The notes beneath the pieces are model-generated. The model made no database searches, was not told the origin of the DNA, and worked only from the letters and a program-made list of their open reading frames with translations. 64,000 bases of DNA, taken from the NCBI RefSeq assembly GCF_048007035.1, contig NZ_CP180355.1, positions 6,510,001 through 6,574,000 of the forward strand, in the 5' to 3' direction. Positions 44,386-50,919 of this stretch are shown here, one piece after another. Position 1 is the stretch's first letter. Every line of letters starts with the position of its first letter. A program made the translations under genes and the position numbers. This DNA comes from Imperialibacter sp963977595 (lineage in GTDB: Bacteria > Bacteroidota > Bacteroidia > Cytophagales > Cyclobacteriaceae).

Positions 44386-44459
44386 GGCGGGGTAGCTCAG
44401 ATGGTTAGAGCGCAGGATTCATAACCCTGAGGTCGGCAGTTCGATCCTGCTCCCCGCTA
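44386..44459 (+). tRNA. tRNA-Met (anticodon CAT)
   Basis: A 74-base tRNA: acceptor GGCGGGG with CCCCGCT (a terminal G-T pair), D arm AGCTCAGATGGTTAGAGC, anticodon loop TTCATAA, T arm GGCAGTTCGATCCTGCT, discriminator A. CCA is not encoded as such. The anticodon stem has one A-C mismatch below the loop. CAT could also be an Ile tRNA with modified C, but the overall sequence fits elongator Met. Its anticodon-arm segment GCAGGAT is exactly complementary to the T-arm segment ATCCTGC, which the downstream fragments exploit. A terminator hairpin follows after seven bases. Confidence 0.92.
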
Positions 44460-44466
44460 CAGTAAG

Positions 44467-44498
44467 AAAGCAGCTCAAAAGGCTGCTTTTCCTTTTTC
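44467..44498 (+). terminator. tRNA-Met terminator, first of five copies in the array
   Basis: AAAGCAGC/GCTGCTTT stem with a seven-base loop, then TTTTCCTTTTT. Copies recur every 358 bases (about 44825, 45183, 45541) and once more at about 45934, where one stem base is mutated. The GIY-YIG start codon comes only about five bases after the T tract, so nuclease expression would need read-through or translation from elsewhere. Confidence 0.8.
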
Positions 44499-44502
44499 GA
44501 CT

Positions 44503-44760
44503 ATGTTCACCGTTTACGCACTACATAGCGCCAAATTCAATAAGATTTATATCGGCTACTCATCCGATATGCAGAATCGACTAGATGCCCACAACATCTA
44601 TCAAACCAAGGGCTATACTTTGCGGTATCGTCCATGGGTTGTAGTTTATACAGAATCCTATCCAACAAAAAAAGAGGCGATGATCAGGGAGAGGCAACTT
44701 AAGTCGGCGAAAGGAAGAGAGTTCATTTGGAACTTAATCAACTCCAGGCAAGATGATTAG
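44503..44760 (+). CDS. GIY-YIG endonuclease-domain protein, copy 1
   Basis: An 85-residue single-domain GIY-YIG protein of the UPF0213-like type. The core motif is VYAL (4-7) with YIGY (16-19); R26 in NRLDAHN and E63 in IRERQLKS are the expected catalytic arginine and metal-binding glutamate. There is no DNA-binding extension. It starts 44 bases after the end of tRNA-Met, behind the tRNA terminator, and has no promoter of its own. The last codons and the stop (GAT GAT TAG) lie inside sequence matching the tRNA D arm (AGATGATTAG against AGATGGTTAG). In family terms it is a nuclease; a role as a homing or mobility enzyme for this locus is inference. Confidence 0.88.
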   Translation: MFTVYALHSAKFNKIYIGYSSDMQNRLDAHNIYQTKGYTLRYRPWVVVYTESYPTKKEAMIRERQLKSAKGREFIWNLINSRQDD

Positions 44761-44817
44761 AGTGCAGGATTCATATCCGCCGGTTGGCGGACGGCCAGTG
44801 AATCCTGCTCCCCGCTA
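44751..44817 (+). pseudogene. tRNA-Met 3' half A, with hairpin
   Basis: It begins in the D loop (AGATGATTAGAG) and keeps the anticodon arm start GCAGGATTCATA and the entire 3' acceptor end. The segment between them is replaced by the palindrome TCCGCCGGTTGGCGGA (44776-44791). GCAGGATTCA (44764-44773) and TGAATCCTGC (44799-44808) are perfect ten-base inverted repeats enclosing it, so the fragment folds as one nested 45-base hairpin. Confidence 0.85.
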
Positions 44818-44860
44818 CAGTAAGAAAGCAGCTCAAAAGGCTGCTTTTCCTTTTTCGACT

Positions 44861-45118
44861 ATGTTCACCGTTTACGCACTACATAGCGCCAAATTCAATA
44901 AGATTTATATCGGCTACTCATCCGATATGCAGAATCGACTAGATGCCCACAACATCTATCAAACCAAGGGCTATACTTTCCGGTATCGTCCATGGGTTGT
45001 AGTTTATACAGAATCCTATCCAACAAAAAAAGAGGCGATGATCAGGGAGAGGCAACTTAAGTCGGCGAAAGGAAGAGAGTTCATTTGGAACTTAATCAAC
45101 TCCAGGCAAGATGATTAG
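44861..45118 (+). CDS. GIY-YIG endonuclease-domain protein, copy 2
   Basis: Differs from copy 1 by L40F only; all motif residues are intact. The frame is open upstream without a stop to an ATG at 44753, which lies in the D-loop sequence and overlaps the stop codon of copy 1. That gives a 121-residue version whose first 36 residues are translated tRNA fragment and terminator (RVQDSYPPVGG...NPAPRYSKKAAQ). The short form starting at 44861 is the conserved domain and is the more likely product, but stop-start overlap could couple translation from copy 1. Confidence 0.85.
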   Translation: MFTVYALHSAKFNKIYIGYSSDMQNRLDAHNIYQTKGYTFRYRPWVVVYTESYPTKKEAMIRERQLKSAKGREFIWNLINSRQDD

Positions 45119-45175
45119 AGTGCAGGATTCATATCCGCCGGTTGGCGGACGGCCAGTGAATCCTGCTCCCCGCTA
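45109..45175 (+). pseudogene. tRNA-Met 3' half B, with hairpin
   Basis: Identical in layout and sequence to fragment A, 358 bases later. The palindrome is at 45134-45149 and the ten-base inverted repeats are at 45122-45131 and 45157-45166. Confidence 0.85.
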
Positions 45176-45218
45176 CAGTAAGAAAGCAGCTCAAAAGGCT
45201 GCTTTTCCTTTTTCGACT

Positions 45219-45476
45219 ATGTTCACCGTTTACGCACTACATAGCGCCAAATTCAACAAAATTTATATCGGCTACTCGTCCGATATGGAGAATCGACTAG
45301 ATGCCCACAATATCTATCAAACCAAGGGCTATACTTTCCGGTATCGTCCATGGGTTGTAGTTTATACAGAATCCTACCCGACAAAAAAAGAGGCGATGAT
45401 CAGGGAGAGGCAACTTAAGTCGGCGAAAGGAAGAGAATTCATTTGGAACTTAATCAACTCTAGACAAGATGATTAG
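45219..45476 (+). CDS. GIY-YIG endonuclease-domain protein, copy 3
   Basis: Differs from copy 2 by Q24E, next to R26, and by about ten silent or third-position changes (for example AACAAAATTTATATC, GAATTC, TCTAGAC). Most changes being silent suggests selection on the protein for some time after duplication. An upstream in-frame extension through the tRNA fragment to 45111 exists, as in copy 2. Confidence 0.83.
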   Translation: MFTVYALHSAKFNKIYIGYSSDMENRLDAHNIYQTKGYTFRYRPWVVVYTESYPTKKEAMIRERQLKSAKGREFIWNLINSRQDD

Positions 45477-45533
45477 AGTGCAGGATTCATATCCGCCGGT
45501 TGGCGGACGGCCAGTGAATCCTGCTCCCCGCTA
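45467..45533 (+). pseudogene. tRNA-Met 3' half C, with hairpin
   Basis: Same as fragments A and B; palindrome at 45492-45507, inverted repeats at 45480-45489 and 45515-45524. Confidence 0.85.
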
Positions 45534-45576
45534 CAGTAAGAAAGCAGCTCAAAAGGCTGCTTTTCCTTTTTCGACT

Positions 45577-45872
45577 ATGTCACCGTTTACGCACTACATA
45601 GCGCCAAATTCAACAAAATTTACATCGGCTACTCATCCGATATGCAGAATCGACTAGATGCCCACAATATCTATCAAACCAAGGGCTATACTTTCCGGTA
45701 TCGTCCATGGGTTGTAGTTTATACAGAATCCTATCCAACAAAAAAAGAGGCGATGATCAGGGAGAGGCAACTTAAGTCGGCGAAAGGAAGAGAGTTCATT
45801 TGGAACTTAATCAACTCCAGGCAAGATGGCCTACCCGGCCGGAATAAAGCACAGGACTCCTTCCGCCAGTAG
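45577..45872 (+). pseudogene. GIY-YIG copy 4, frameshifted
   Basis: One T is missing right after the start (ATGTCACC against ATGTTCACC), which breaks the frame before the GIY motif. The body is otherwise intact and could only be translated from an internal ATG at 45642 (MQNRLDAHN), without the GIY and YIG strands. The 3' end does not stop at the D-loop TAG: it runs into a copy of the D-loop palindrome (GCCTACCCGGCCGG) and ends at TAG 45870-45872 with an abnormal tail. I treat it as inactive. Confidence 0.8.
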
Positions 45873-45926
45873 TCGGACAAATGATCCGCCGGTTGGCGGA
45901 CGGCCAGTGAATCCTGCTCCCCGCTA
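45824..45926 (+). pseudogene. tRNA-Met 3' half D, with several palindromes
   Basis: The oldest-looking fragment. It has the same D-loop palindrome as the pseudo-tRNA at 44274 (CTACCCGGCCGGAATAA, 45831-45847), a degraded palindrome (TCCGCCAGTAGTCGGA, about 45862-45877), then an intact TCCGCCGGTTGGCGGA (45885-45900) and the usual 3' end. The left arm of the ten-base inverted repeat is altered (GCACAGGACTC). The shared D-loop palindrome shows that fragment D and the pseudo-tRNA-Met derive from the same invaded tRNA. Confidence 0.8.
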
Positions 45927-46115
45927 CAGTAAGAAAGCAGCTCAAAAGGCTACTTTTCCTTTTTTCTATGACTACTGTTTTCGCCCCGCCCTTGTCATGC
46001 CCACAGGGTACGAAATTTATTTGACATCTGTTGGGACTTGAGCATATTCTCTGAATATCATTAGGGTTTAATTACATATTTTTACTGACGTCATTATTTA
46101 TTCAAACACATCCAA

Positions 46116-47354
46116 ATGAAGGACTCACCTACTAAAACTACTGTTCAGCAGCTTCTAAGTATTCCCGTGATGGTGGCTGCACTGGGATACCTTGTCGATA
46201 TGTACGATCTATTCTTGTTTAGCATCGTTAGGGTGCCAAGTTTAAAGTCGCTTGGTCTTACAGATGAACAGGTGTTAAGCGATGGAATTCTACTGCTGAA
46301 CCTGCAGATGGTGGGGATGCTCATTGGGGGGATGTTTTGGGGTGTGCTTGGCGACAAAAAAGGAAGGTTGTCTGTTCTGTTCGGGTCCATTTTAATCTAT
46401 TCGATTGCCAATATTGGGAATGGGCTGGTAACCACTATTGAGCAGTATGCCGTGTTAAGGTTTATTGCAGGTTTCGGTCTTGCCGGCGAATTGGGAGTGG
46501 GAATTACTTTGGTCGTAGAAATCCTCCCTAAGAATATTCGGGGTTATGGAACGACATTAGTAGCTACTATGGGCGTTTTTGGTGCCTTGCTTGCCTTTTT
46601 GATTGTCCAGTTTTTTGAGTGGCGAGTTTCCTATTTTATCGGAGGTGGACTTGGGCTGTTGCTCATGGCATTAAGATTAAAAGTTTTTGAATCTGGTATC
46701 TTCCTGCAATTAAAACAGCAAAACGTCAGGCGGGGAGACGTACGTATGCTGTTCAATAATAAAGCGAGATTCTTAAAATATATGACCAGCATTGTTGTCG
46801 GCATGCCTATATGGTTTGTGGTCGGCATCCTGATTACCTTCTCCCCTGAAATTGGCAAAGCGATGCATCTCGACCAACCTATAGATGCGGGACGGGCAGT
46901 GCTTTTTGCATTTGCGGCACAGGTGGCGGGCAATCTGGCAAGTGGTTTTCTCAGTCAATACTTACAAAACAGGAGACAGGTGATTTTTTCATTCATGATG
47001 GGCTCATTTTTACTGGTATTGATCCTTCTATTGGCACCTTTCTCAAGCACAACCCTGTTCTACCTGTTATGTGGTTGTCTGGGCTTTTTCAGTGGTTATT
47101 GGACGCTTTTCATCACCGTGGCAGCCGAGCTGTTTGGCTCCAACCTGCGTGCAACCGTGGCTACCACCGCCCCTAACTTTGTGAGGGGAACGATCATTCC
47201 ACTCACGTCCATTTTCCTGGTAATGAAAGGTTATATCGGAACCATTAACAGTGCCCTGATTACCGGAGTCCTCACGTATTTAGCAGGCATGATAGCACTT
47301 TACTATCTCGAAGAAACCTTTAAGAAAGACATGAGCTTTGTCGAAGAAGCCTGA
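46116..47354 (+). CDS. Major facilitator superfamily transporter
   Basis: A 412-residue protein with twelve predicted membrane helices. The loop 2-3 signature is GVLGDKKGRLSVLFG (about 78-92), and RFIAGFGLAGELGVG in helix 4 resembles the metabolite/H+ symporter group (sugar, aromatic or organic acid transporters). VDMYDLFLF in helix 1 has the D residue typical of the same group. It is followed after one base by a two-domain acetyltransferase gene, so both are in one operon. The substrate is not known. Confidence 0.87.
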   Translation: MKDSPTKTTVQQLLSIPVMVAALGYLVDMYDLFLFSIVRVPSLKSLGLTDEQVLSDGILLLNLQMVGMLIGGMFWGVLGDKKGRLSVLFGSILIYSIANIGNGLVTTIEQYAVLRFIAGFGLAGELGVGITLVVEILPKNIRGYGTTLVATMGVFGALLAFLIVQFFEWRVSYFIGGGLGLLLMALRLKVFESGIFLQLKQQNVRRGDVRMLFNNKARFLKYMTSIVVGMPIWFVVGILITFSPEIGKAMHLDQPIDAGRAVLFAFAAQVAGNLASGFLSQYLQNRRQVIFSFMMGSFLLVLILLLAPFSSTTLFYLLCGCLGFFSGYWTLFITVAAELFGSNLRATVATTAPNFVRGTIIPLTSIFLVMKGYIGTINSALITGVLTYLAGMIALYYLEETFKKDMSFVEEA

Positions 47355-47355
47355 T

Positions 47356-48219
47356 ATGAGTAAAAGTGATTTCATATTGCGGCCGCTGAAATTGATCGAC
47401 ATCAGTGCAGCAATGACCTTATCAACTGCTGAAGGCTGGAACCAAACAGAAAACGATTGGGCCTTGCTAATTAAAGGGAGCGAAGGCGCTTGTGTGCTGG
47501 CGGAGCATGATTCAAAAGTTATTGGCACCACCACGGCTATCAACTATTCACATCAGTTGGCATGGATTGGTATGGTGCTGGTCGATAAAGCGTACCGAGG
47601 CCAGGGGGTAAGCAAAGCCTTGCTCGATCATGTTTTCAAGAATACAAGCGAGATATCGATCAAACTGGATGCTACTCCCGCCGGGCAGCAGGTGTATCAA
47701 CAGTTTGGCTTTAAAGACGAGTACCTAATCGATAGAATGGTGCATGTATTGTTGACGAATTCTGCGTCATTCGACAACAGCGGCATAGAAACAGAGCCAG
47801 TGAAGCCCGAGAACATCAAAGAGATTGTTGCTTTTGATGCCGCTGTTTTCGGCACAAAAAGAGAGCACCTCATTACCTCACTTGTAAAGGAATATCCAGA
47901 TAAGGCATGGATTGTAAGGCATAAAAATCGGGTGACGGGGTTTGTACTGGGAAGGGGTGGCAGCAAATATCATCATGTGGGGCCGGTGTCTGCCTCAACT
48001 ATGGAGGTTGCTCAGGCGCTTTTGGCAAAATCCCTCGAGGGGCTGGTCCAAAAACCCGTGGTGGTAGATGTGTTGCAAGACAAGCAAGCTTTGATTGCTT
48101 CGTTAAAATCGATGGGATTCACCAAACAAAGGCACTTTGTGAGAATGTACAAAGGCGAAAATCACTTTCCGGGAATTGCGGAGCATTCTTACTGCATCTG
48201 CGGCCCTGAATTCGGCTAG
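47356..48219 (+). CDS. Two-domain GNAT acetyltransferase
   Basis: A 287-residue protein. The N-terminal GNAT domain has the acetyl-CoA loop VDKAYRGQGVSKALLDHVF (about 81-99) and the following ATPAGQQVYQQFGF. A second, shorter domain (from about 140) is of the C-terminal GNAT type seen in Bacteroidota and YncA-like proteins, ending RHFVRMYKG. The ATG at 47356, one base after the transporter stop, is preferred over a TTG inside the transporter gene. The acceptor is unknown; pairing with the transporter suggests modification of an imported or exported small molecule. Confidence 0.87.
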   Translation: MSKSDFILRPLKLIDISAAMTLSTAEGWNQTENDWALLIKGSEGACVLAEHDSKVIGTTTAINYSHQLAWIGMVLVDKAYRGQGVSKALLDHVFKNTSEISIKLDATPAGQQVYQQFGFKDEYLIDRMVHVLLTNSASFDNSGIETEPVKPENIKEIVAFDAAVFGTKREHLITSLVKEYPDKAWIVRHKNRVTGFVLGRGGSKYHHVGPVSASTMEVAQALLAKSLEGLVQKPVVVDVLQDKQALIASLKSMGFTKQRHFVRMYKGENHFPGIAEHSYCICGPEFG

Positions 48220-48368
48220 AACCAGTCTTTGTTTGAAAATCGCCACATGAATCAAGCAGATCGTTGGTATAAAGAACCCTCAGAACTAAAGGGAAGCATT
48301 TTGTAAGAATATGTGGTATATTATACATTTATGTGGCGGACAAAAAGTGTCATTGCAGAGGGTTAGCC

Positions 48369-48716
48369 ATGGATTATCTTTTTTATTCGATTTATTCATT
48401 TATTGCAAAAATTGAGAGGGGATATCCTTCCCAGACTAGTAGTCGACGGGCAATGTCTACAATAAGCATAATAGCCGGGTTAATGCTGCTAGACATTGTA
48501 TCGATTTTTCAAATCAGTTTAAATAATGCAACATTCATAACAGCATGGCTGATCCTAGTAGCGGTTTTTTATTTTCTTTTCTACTTTAAAAAAAGGTACT
48601 TGTCAATTGTTGAAAAATTCTCCCAAAGAAAGAATAGCACTTTATTAGGCGGAAGCCTCGTGCTTGCTTTTGTGATAATATCAATTGCCCATTTCATTCT
48701 AAGAAACCCTGGCTAA
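48369..48716 (+). CDS. Small membrane protein, unknown
   Basis: A 115-residue protein from the ATG at 48369 (the frame opens at 48333). It has three predicted membrane helices: MSTISIIAGLMLLDIVSIF, TFITAWLILVAVFYFLFYF and LLGGSLVLAFVIISIAHFI, separated by basic segments (FKKRYLSIVEKFSQRKN). No family is recognised. Its base composition is more AT-rich than the neighbours', which with the short length suggests a recent or loosely constrained gene. Confidence 0.55.
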   Translation: MDYLFYSIYSFIAKIERGYPSQTSSRRAMSTISIIAGLMLLDIVSIFQISLNNATFITAWLILVAVFYFLFYFKKRYLSIVEKFSQRKNSTLLGGSLVLAFVIISIAHFILRNPG

Positions 48717-48765
48717 TTTAACGAGACAGAAACCTCACTTTTTAATAGCAAAGAAAAATCCAATC

Positions 48766-49836
48766 TTAGCCAAATTTCTCTACCAAGAACCTCCTCACAA
48801 ATTCATCATCAGTCAAATGCCTGTAGCTTTCGCAGATTCGATCAATCTCTTCCGTCTGCCCGCCCGAAAGCACTTCCTCTGCATTTAAACAAAACCCTGC
48901 CTGTAAAAGGCCCTGTCTGCGCAGCACTTCATGAATGCCAGGAATACATCCCTTGAAAGCGTTCCCGGCATCAAAAATAACGGCATTCATATCGGTTACC
49001 TCCACCCCTTTTGCCAGGAGTTTTTCTGCGCCAACATAATCATTAGAAATACATGTTTTTACTTCCTTGAAAAGCTCAACCGCCTGCTTTGTCCAAACGG
49101 CCCAATGCCCCAACAGCCCACCAACAAATGATTTTTCCACTTGCTCTCCATTGACCAGGAATTGGTAAGGTGTGAGTAAGTCGGCAACGATGTTGTCGTC
49201 ATTGCCCGTGTAGAGTGCGATTTCGTTTCTTCTGCAGGAGTGACACACCGCCCTGACCACGTCCAGCGTCTGGTACCGGTTGAAGGCGGCGACTTTGATG
49301 GCTTGCACATTGGGGATTTCGGCGAAGTCTTTCCAAAAATCATAACTCAAGTAGCGACCTCCCACGGCATGTTGGAGATAAAAACCGAAAACCGGAATTA
49401 TTTCAGCGACCGCCTCTGTGCGCTTGATGAGTTCGGCTTCGGTGTAATTGTTCAACCCACCATTGCTGAGCAAACCAAGATGGTATCCGTACTTTCGTGC
49501 TAATTCAGCTTCTTTTAGCGCTTGCTCCACCGGCCCGCAAATACCCGCTACTTTTATAAAAGGACGTGTCAATTGCGCCATTGCAATTTCATCAGCAGCC
49601 ATTTTGAGTACCGGCTCCAACAAATTGATTTCTGGTTTACGGATTTCGAACTGCGTGGTGTGAACGCCTACTGCCACCCCTCCTGCTCCACTGGCCATAT
49701 AATAACGGGTGAGCTGTCGCTGCCTGGCTTCATCCAGGTGAAGTGCCGATGTGAGCGCCAGAGGATGGGCCGGAATAACCGTCCCCTCGTTTAACAACTT
49801 TGCCACAGAGGAATCGAGTTGTATATGTTTAGGCAT
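48766..49836 (-). CDS. Dihydrodipicolinate synthase-family lyase/aldolase
   Basis: A 356-residue TIM-barrel enzyme of the DapA/NanA class. The Schiff-base lysine is in VQAIKVAAFNRY (about 185-196) and the partner tyrosine in PVFGFYLQHAVGG. It is longer than DapA (about 290) with an extended C-terminal helical region (EEVLSGGQTEEIDR). It starts four bases after the stop of the NAD-dependent epimerase/dehydratase gene, so the two are one operon. Members of this branch cleave or dehydrate keto-sugar acids; a keto-deoxy-sugar acid is a likely substrate, given the rest of the window. Confidence 0.83.
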   Translation of the reverse strand: MPKHIQLDSSVAKLLNEGTVIPAHPLALTSALHLDEARQRQLTRYYMASGAGGVAVGVHTTQFEIRKPEINLLEPVLKMAADEIAMAQLTRPFIKVAGICGPVEQALKEAELARKYGYHLGLLSNGGLNNYTEAELIKRTEAVAEIIPVFGFYLQHAVGGRYLSYDFWKDFAEIPNVQAIKVAAFNRYQTLDVVRAVCHSCRRNEIALYTGNDDNIVADLLTPYQFLVNGEQVEKSFVGGLLGHWAVWTKQAVELFKEVKTCISNDYVGAEKLLAKGVEVTDMNAVIFDAGNAFKGCIPGIHEVLRRQGLLQAGFCLNAEEVLSGGQTEEIDRICESYRHLTDDEFVRRFLVEKFG

Positions 49837-49840
49837 GGGC

Positions 49841-50857
49841 TTAGAATTTTCCTTTTCTTTCTGAAAAGTGAGTGGGCTTATTTAAAATTTCACCCCCCTC
49901 AATGTACCATTCAAGGATAGCCTCCATCATTTGTTTCAAGCTCACTTTGGGGTAGCCAAAAAGACGAAAGGACTCGGCTGCATTCGATAATAATGAGGTG
50001 GATTGCTCTTCGTTGATAAACTGAGGCGCTACGCCCAGTATTTTCCCAAATTCCTCAGCCAGCCATCGGACTGAGACAATTTCGGGTCCGGTGACATTCA
50101 ATATTTTTGCCGGCGTGGCACAATGGTGAAGCGCTCGTAAAGCTATTTCGTTGGCATCGCCCTGCCAAATCACGGTTACCGTGCCCATGGCCAGGTCAAT
50201 CGGTTTGCTCTCCTTCACGGATTTGGCTATTTCCAGCAACACGCCATACGAGACGTCGTTGGCATAGTTCAGCCGGTAGATTAAAATGGGCGTGTTGTTT
50301 TTGGCAGCGAAGTATTGGAAAATGCGTTCACGGCCGAGGCATGACTGGCCATACTCGCCAATGGGTTCTGGTGGAAGCGATTCGGTAGCCCCGCCACTTA
50401 CTACGGGAACGAACGGATACACATTTCCTGTGGAGAAAACGACAATGCGGGATTTTTTGAACTTCTCTGCTACTCTTCCGGGTAGGTAGGTATTCATGGC
50501 CCAGGTAAAAGATTCATTCCCTGTGGTACCAAACTTTGTTCCAGCCAGGTAAAGGACATTAGGCACCTCGGGAAGCGCCTGTAGCTGGTTTTCGTCCAGC
50601 AAATCAGCTGTAATTGTTTCAATACCATTTTGATGCAGTCTGGCCTGAAGACCTGGTTCAGAAAAACGGGAGACGCCAATAATCCGCTTTTTTAATCCTG
50701 CCTGATCCACCGCCTGCTTTGCTAATAGTGCAAGCGCCGGCCCCATTTTCCCGCCCGCACCTAAGATAATAATGTCGCCCGTCAGTGCTGAGATTTCAGA
50801 AATAAGTGCTTCTGAAGGCTTCAATAGGTGCTGGTATCGTTTTTCCAGATCGTTCAT
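49841..50857 (-). CDS. NAD-dependent epimerase/dehydratase (extended SDR)
   Basis: A 338-residue Rossmann-fold protein. The cofactor loop IIILGAGGKMGPALA (about 29-43) is a GxGGxxG variant. FSTGNVYPFVPVVSGGATE is the strand before the active site, and EYGQSCLGRE has the YxxxK position replaced by a YGQSxLGRE form, so catalytic lysine is not obvious. It resembles UDP-sugar or sugar-acid dehydrogenase-type SDRs. It precedes the DapA-family gene in a two-gene operon, which suggests oxidation or epimerisation of a sugar before cleavage. Confidence 0.8.
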   Translation of the reverse strand: MNDLEKRYQHLLKPSEALISEISALTGDIIILGAGGKMGPALALLAKQAVDQAGLKKRIIGVSRFSEPGLQARLHQNGIETITADLLDENQLQALPEVPNVLYLAGTKFGTTGNESFTWAMNTYLPGRVAEKFKKSRIVVFSTGNVYPFVPVVSGGATESLPPEPIGEYGQSCLGRERIFQYFAAKNNTPILIYRLNYANDVSYGVLLEIAKSVKESKPIDLAMGTVTVIWQGDANEIALRALHHCATPAKILNVTGPEIVSVRWLAEEFGKILGVAPQFINEEQSTSLLSNAAESFRLFGYPKVSLKQMMEAILEWYIEGGEILNKPTHFSERKGKF

Positions 50858-50919
50858 ATTCTGTTGGCTTCCGTATTTCTAATTTTTCCCAAAAGGCAGT
50901 TGGTGATCATACCTTTACA

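Larger units (their letters stand above)
44460..45967 (+). repeat. 358-bp tandem array of tRNA terminator, GIY-YIG gene and 3'-half tRNA-Met
   Basis: Immediately after the intact tRNA-Met, a unit of exactly 358 bases is repeated three times and then a fourth, longer and decayed time. GIY-YIG start codons lie at 44503, 44861, 45219 and 45577. Each unit is: the seven-base tRNA tail plus terminator, the GIY-YIG gene, and a 67-base tRNA-Met 3' half containing a 45-base hairpin. Units 1 and 2 are nearly identical; units 3 and 4 share other variants. Unit 4 has a frameshift and extra palindromes, and the array ends with a terminator and no gene. Differences between copies argue against an assembly artefact. 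Confidence 0.9.

Noticed and set aside
44460..45967. CRISPR-like direct repeats
   Set aside because: The repeat unit is 358 bases and contains a gene; there are no short repeats with unique spacers and no cas genes.
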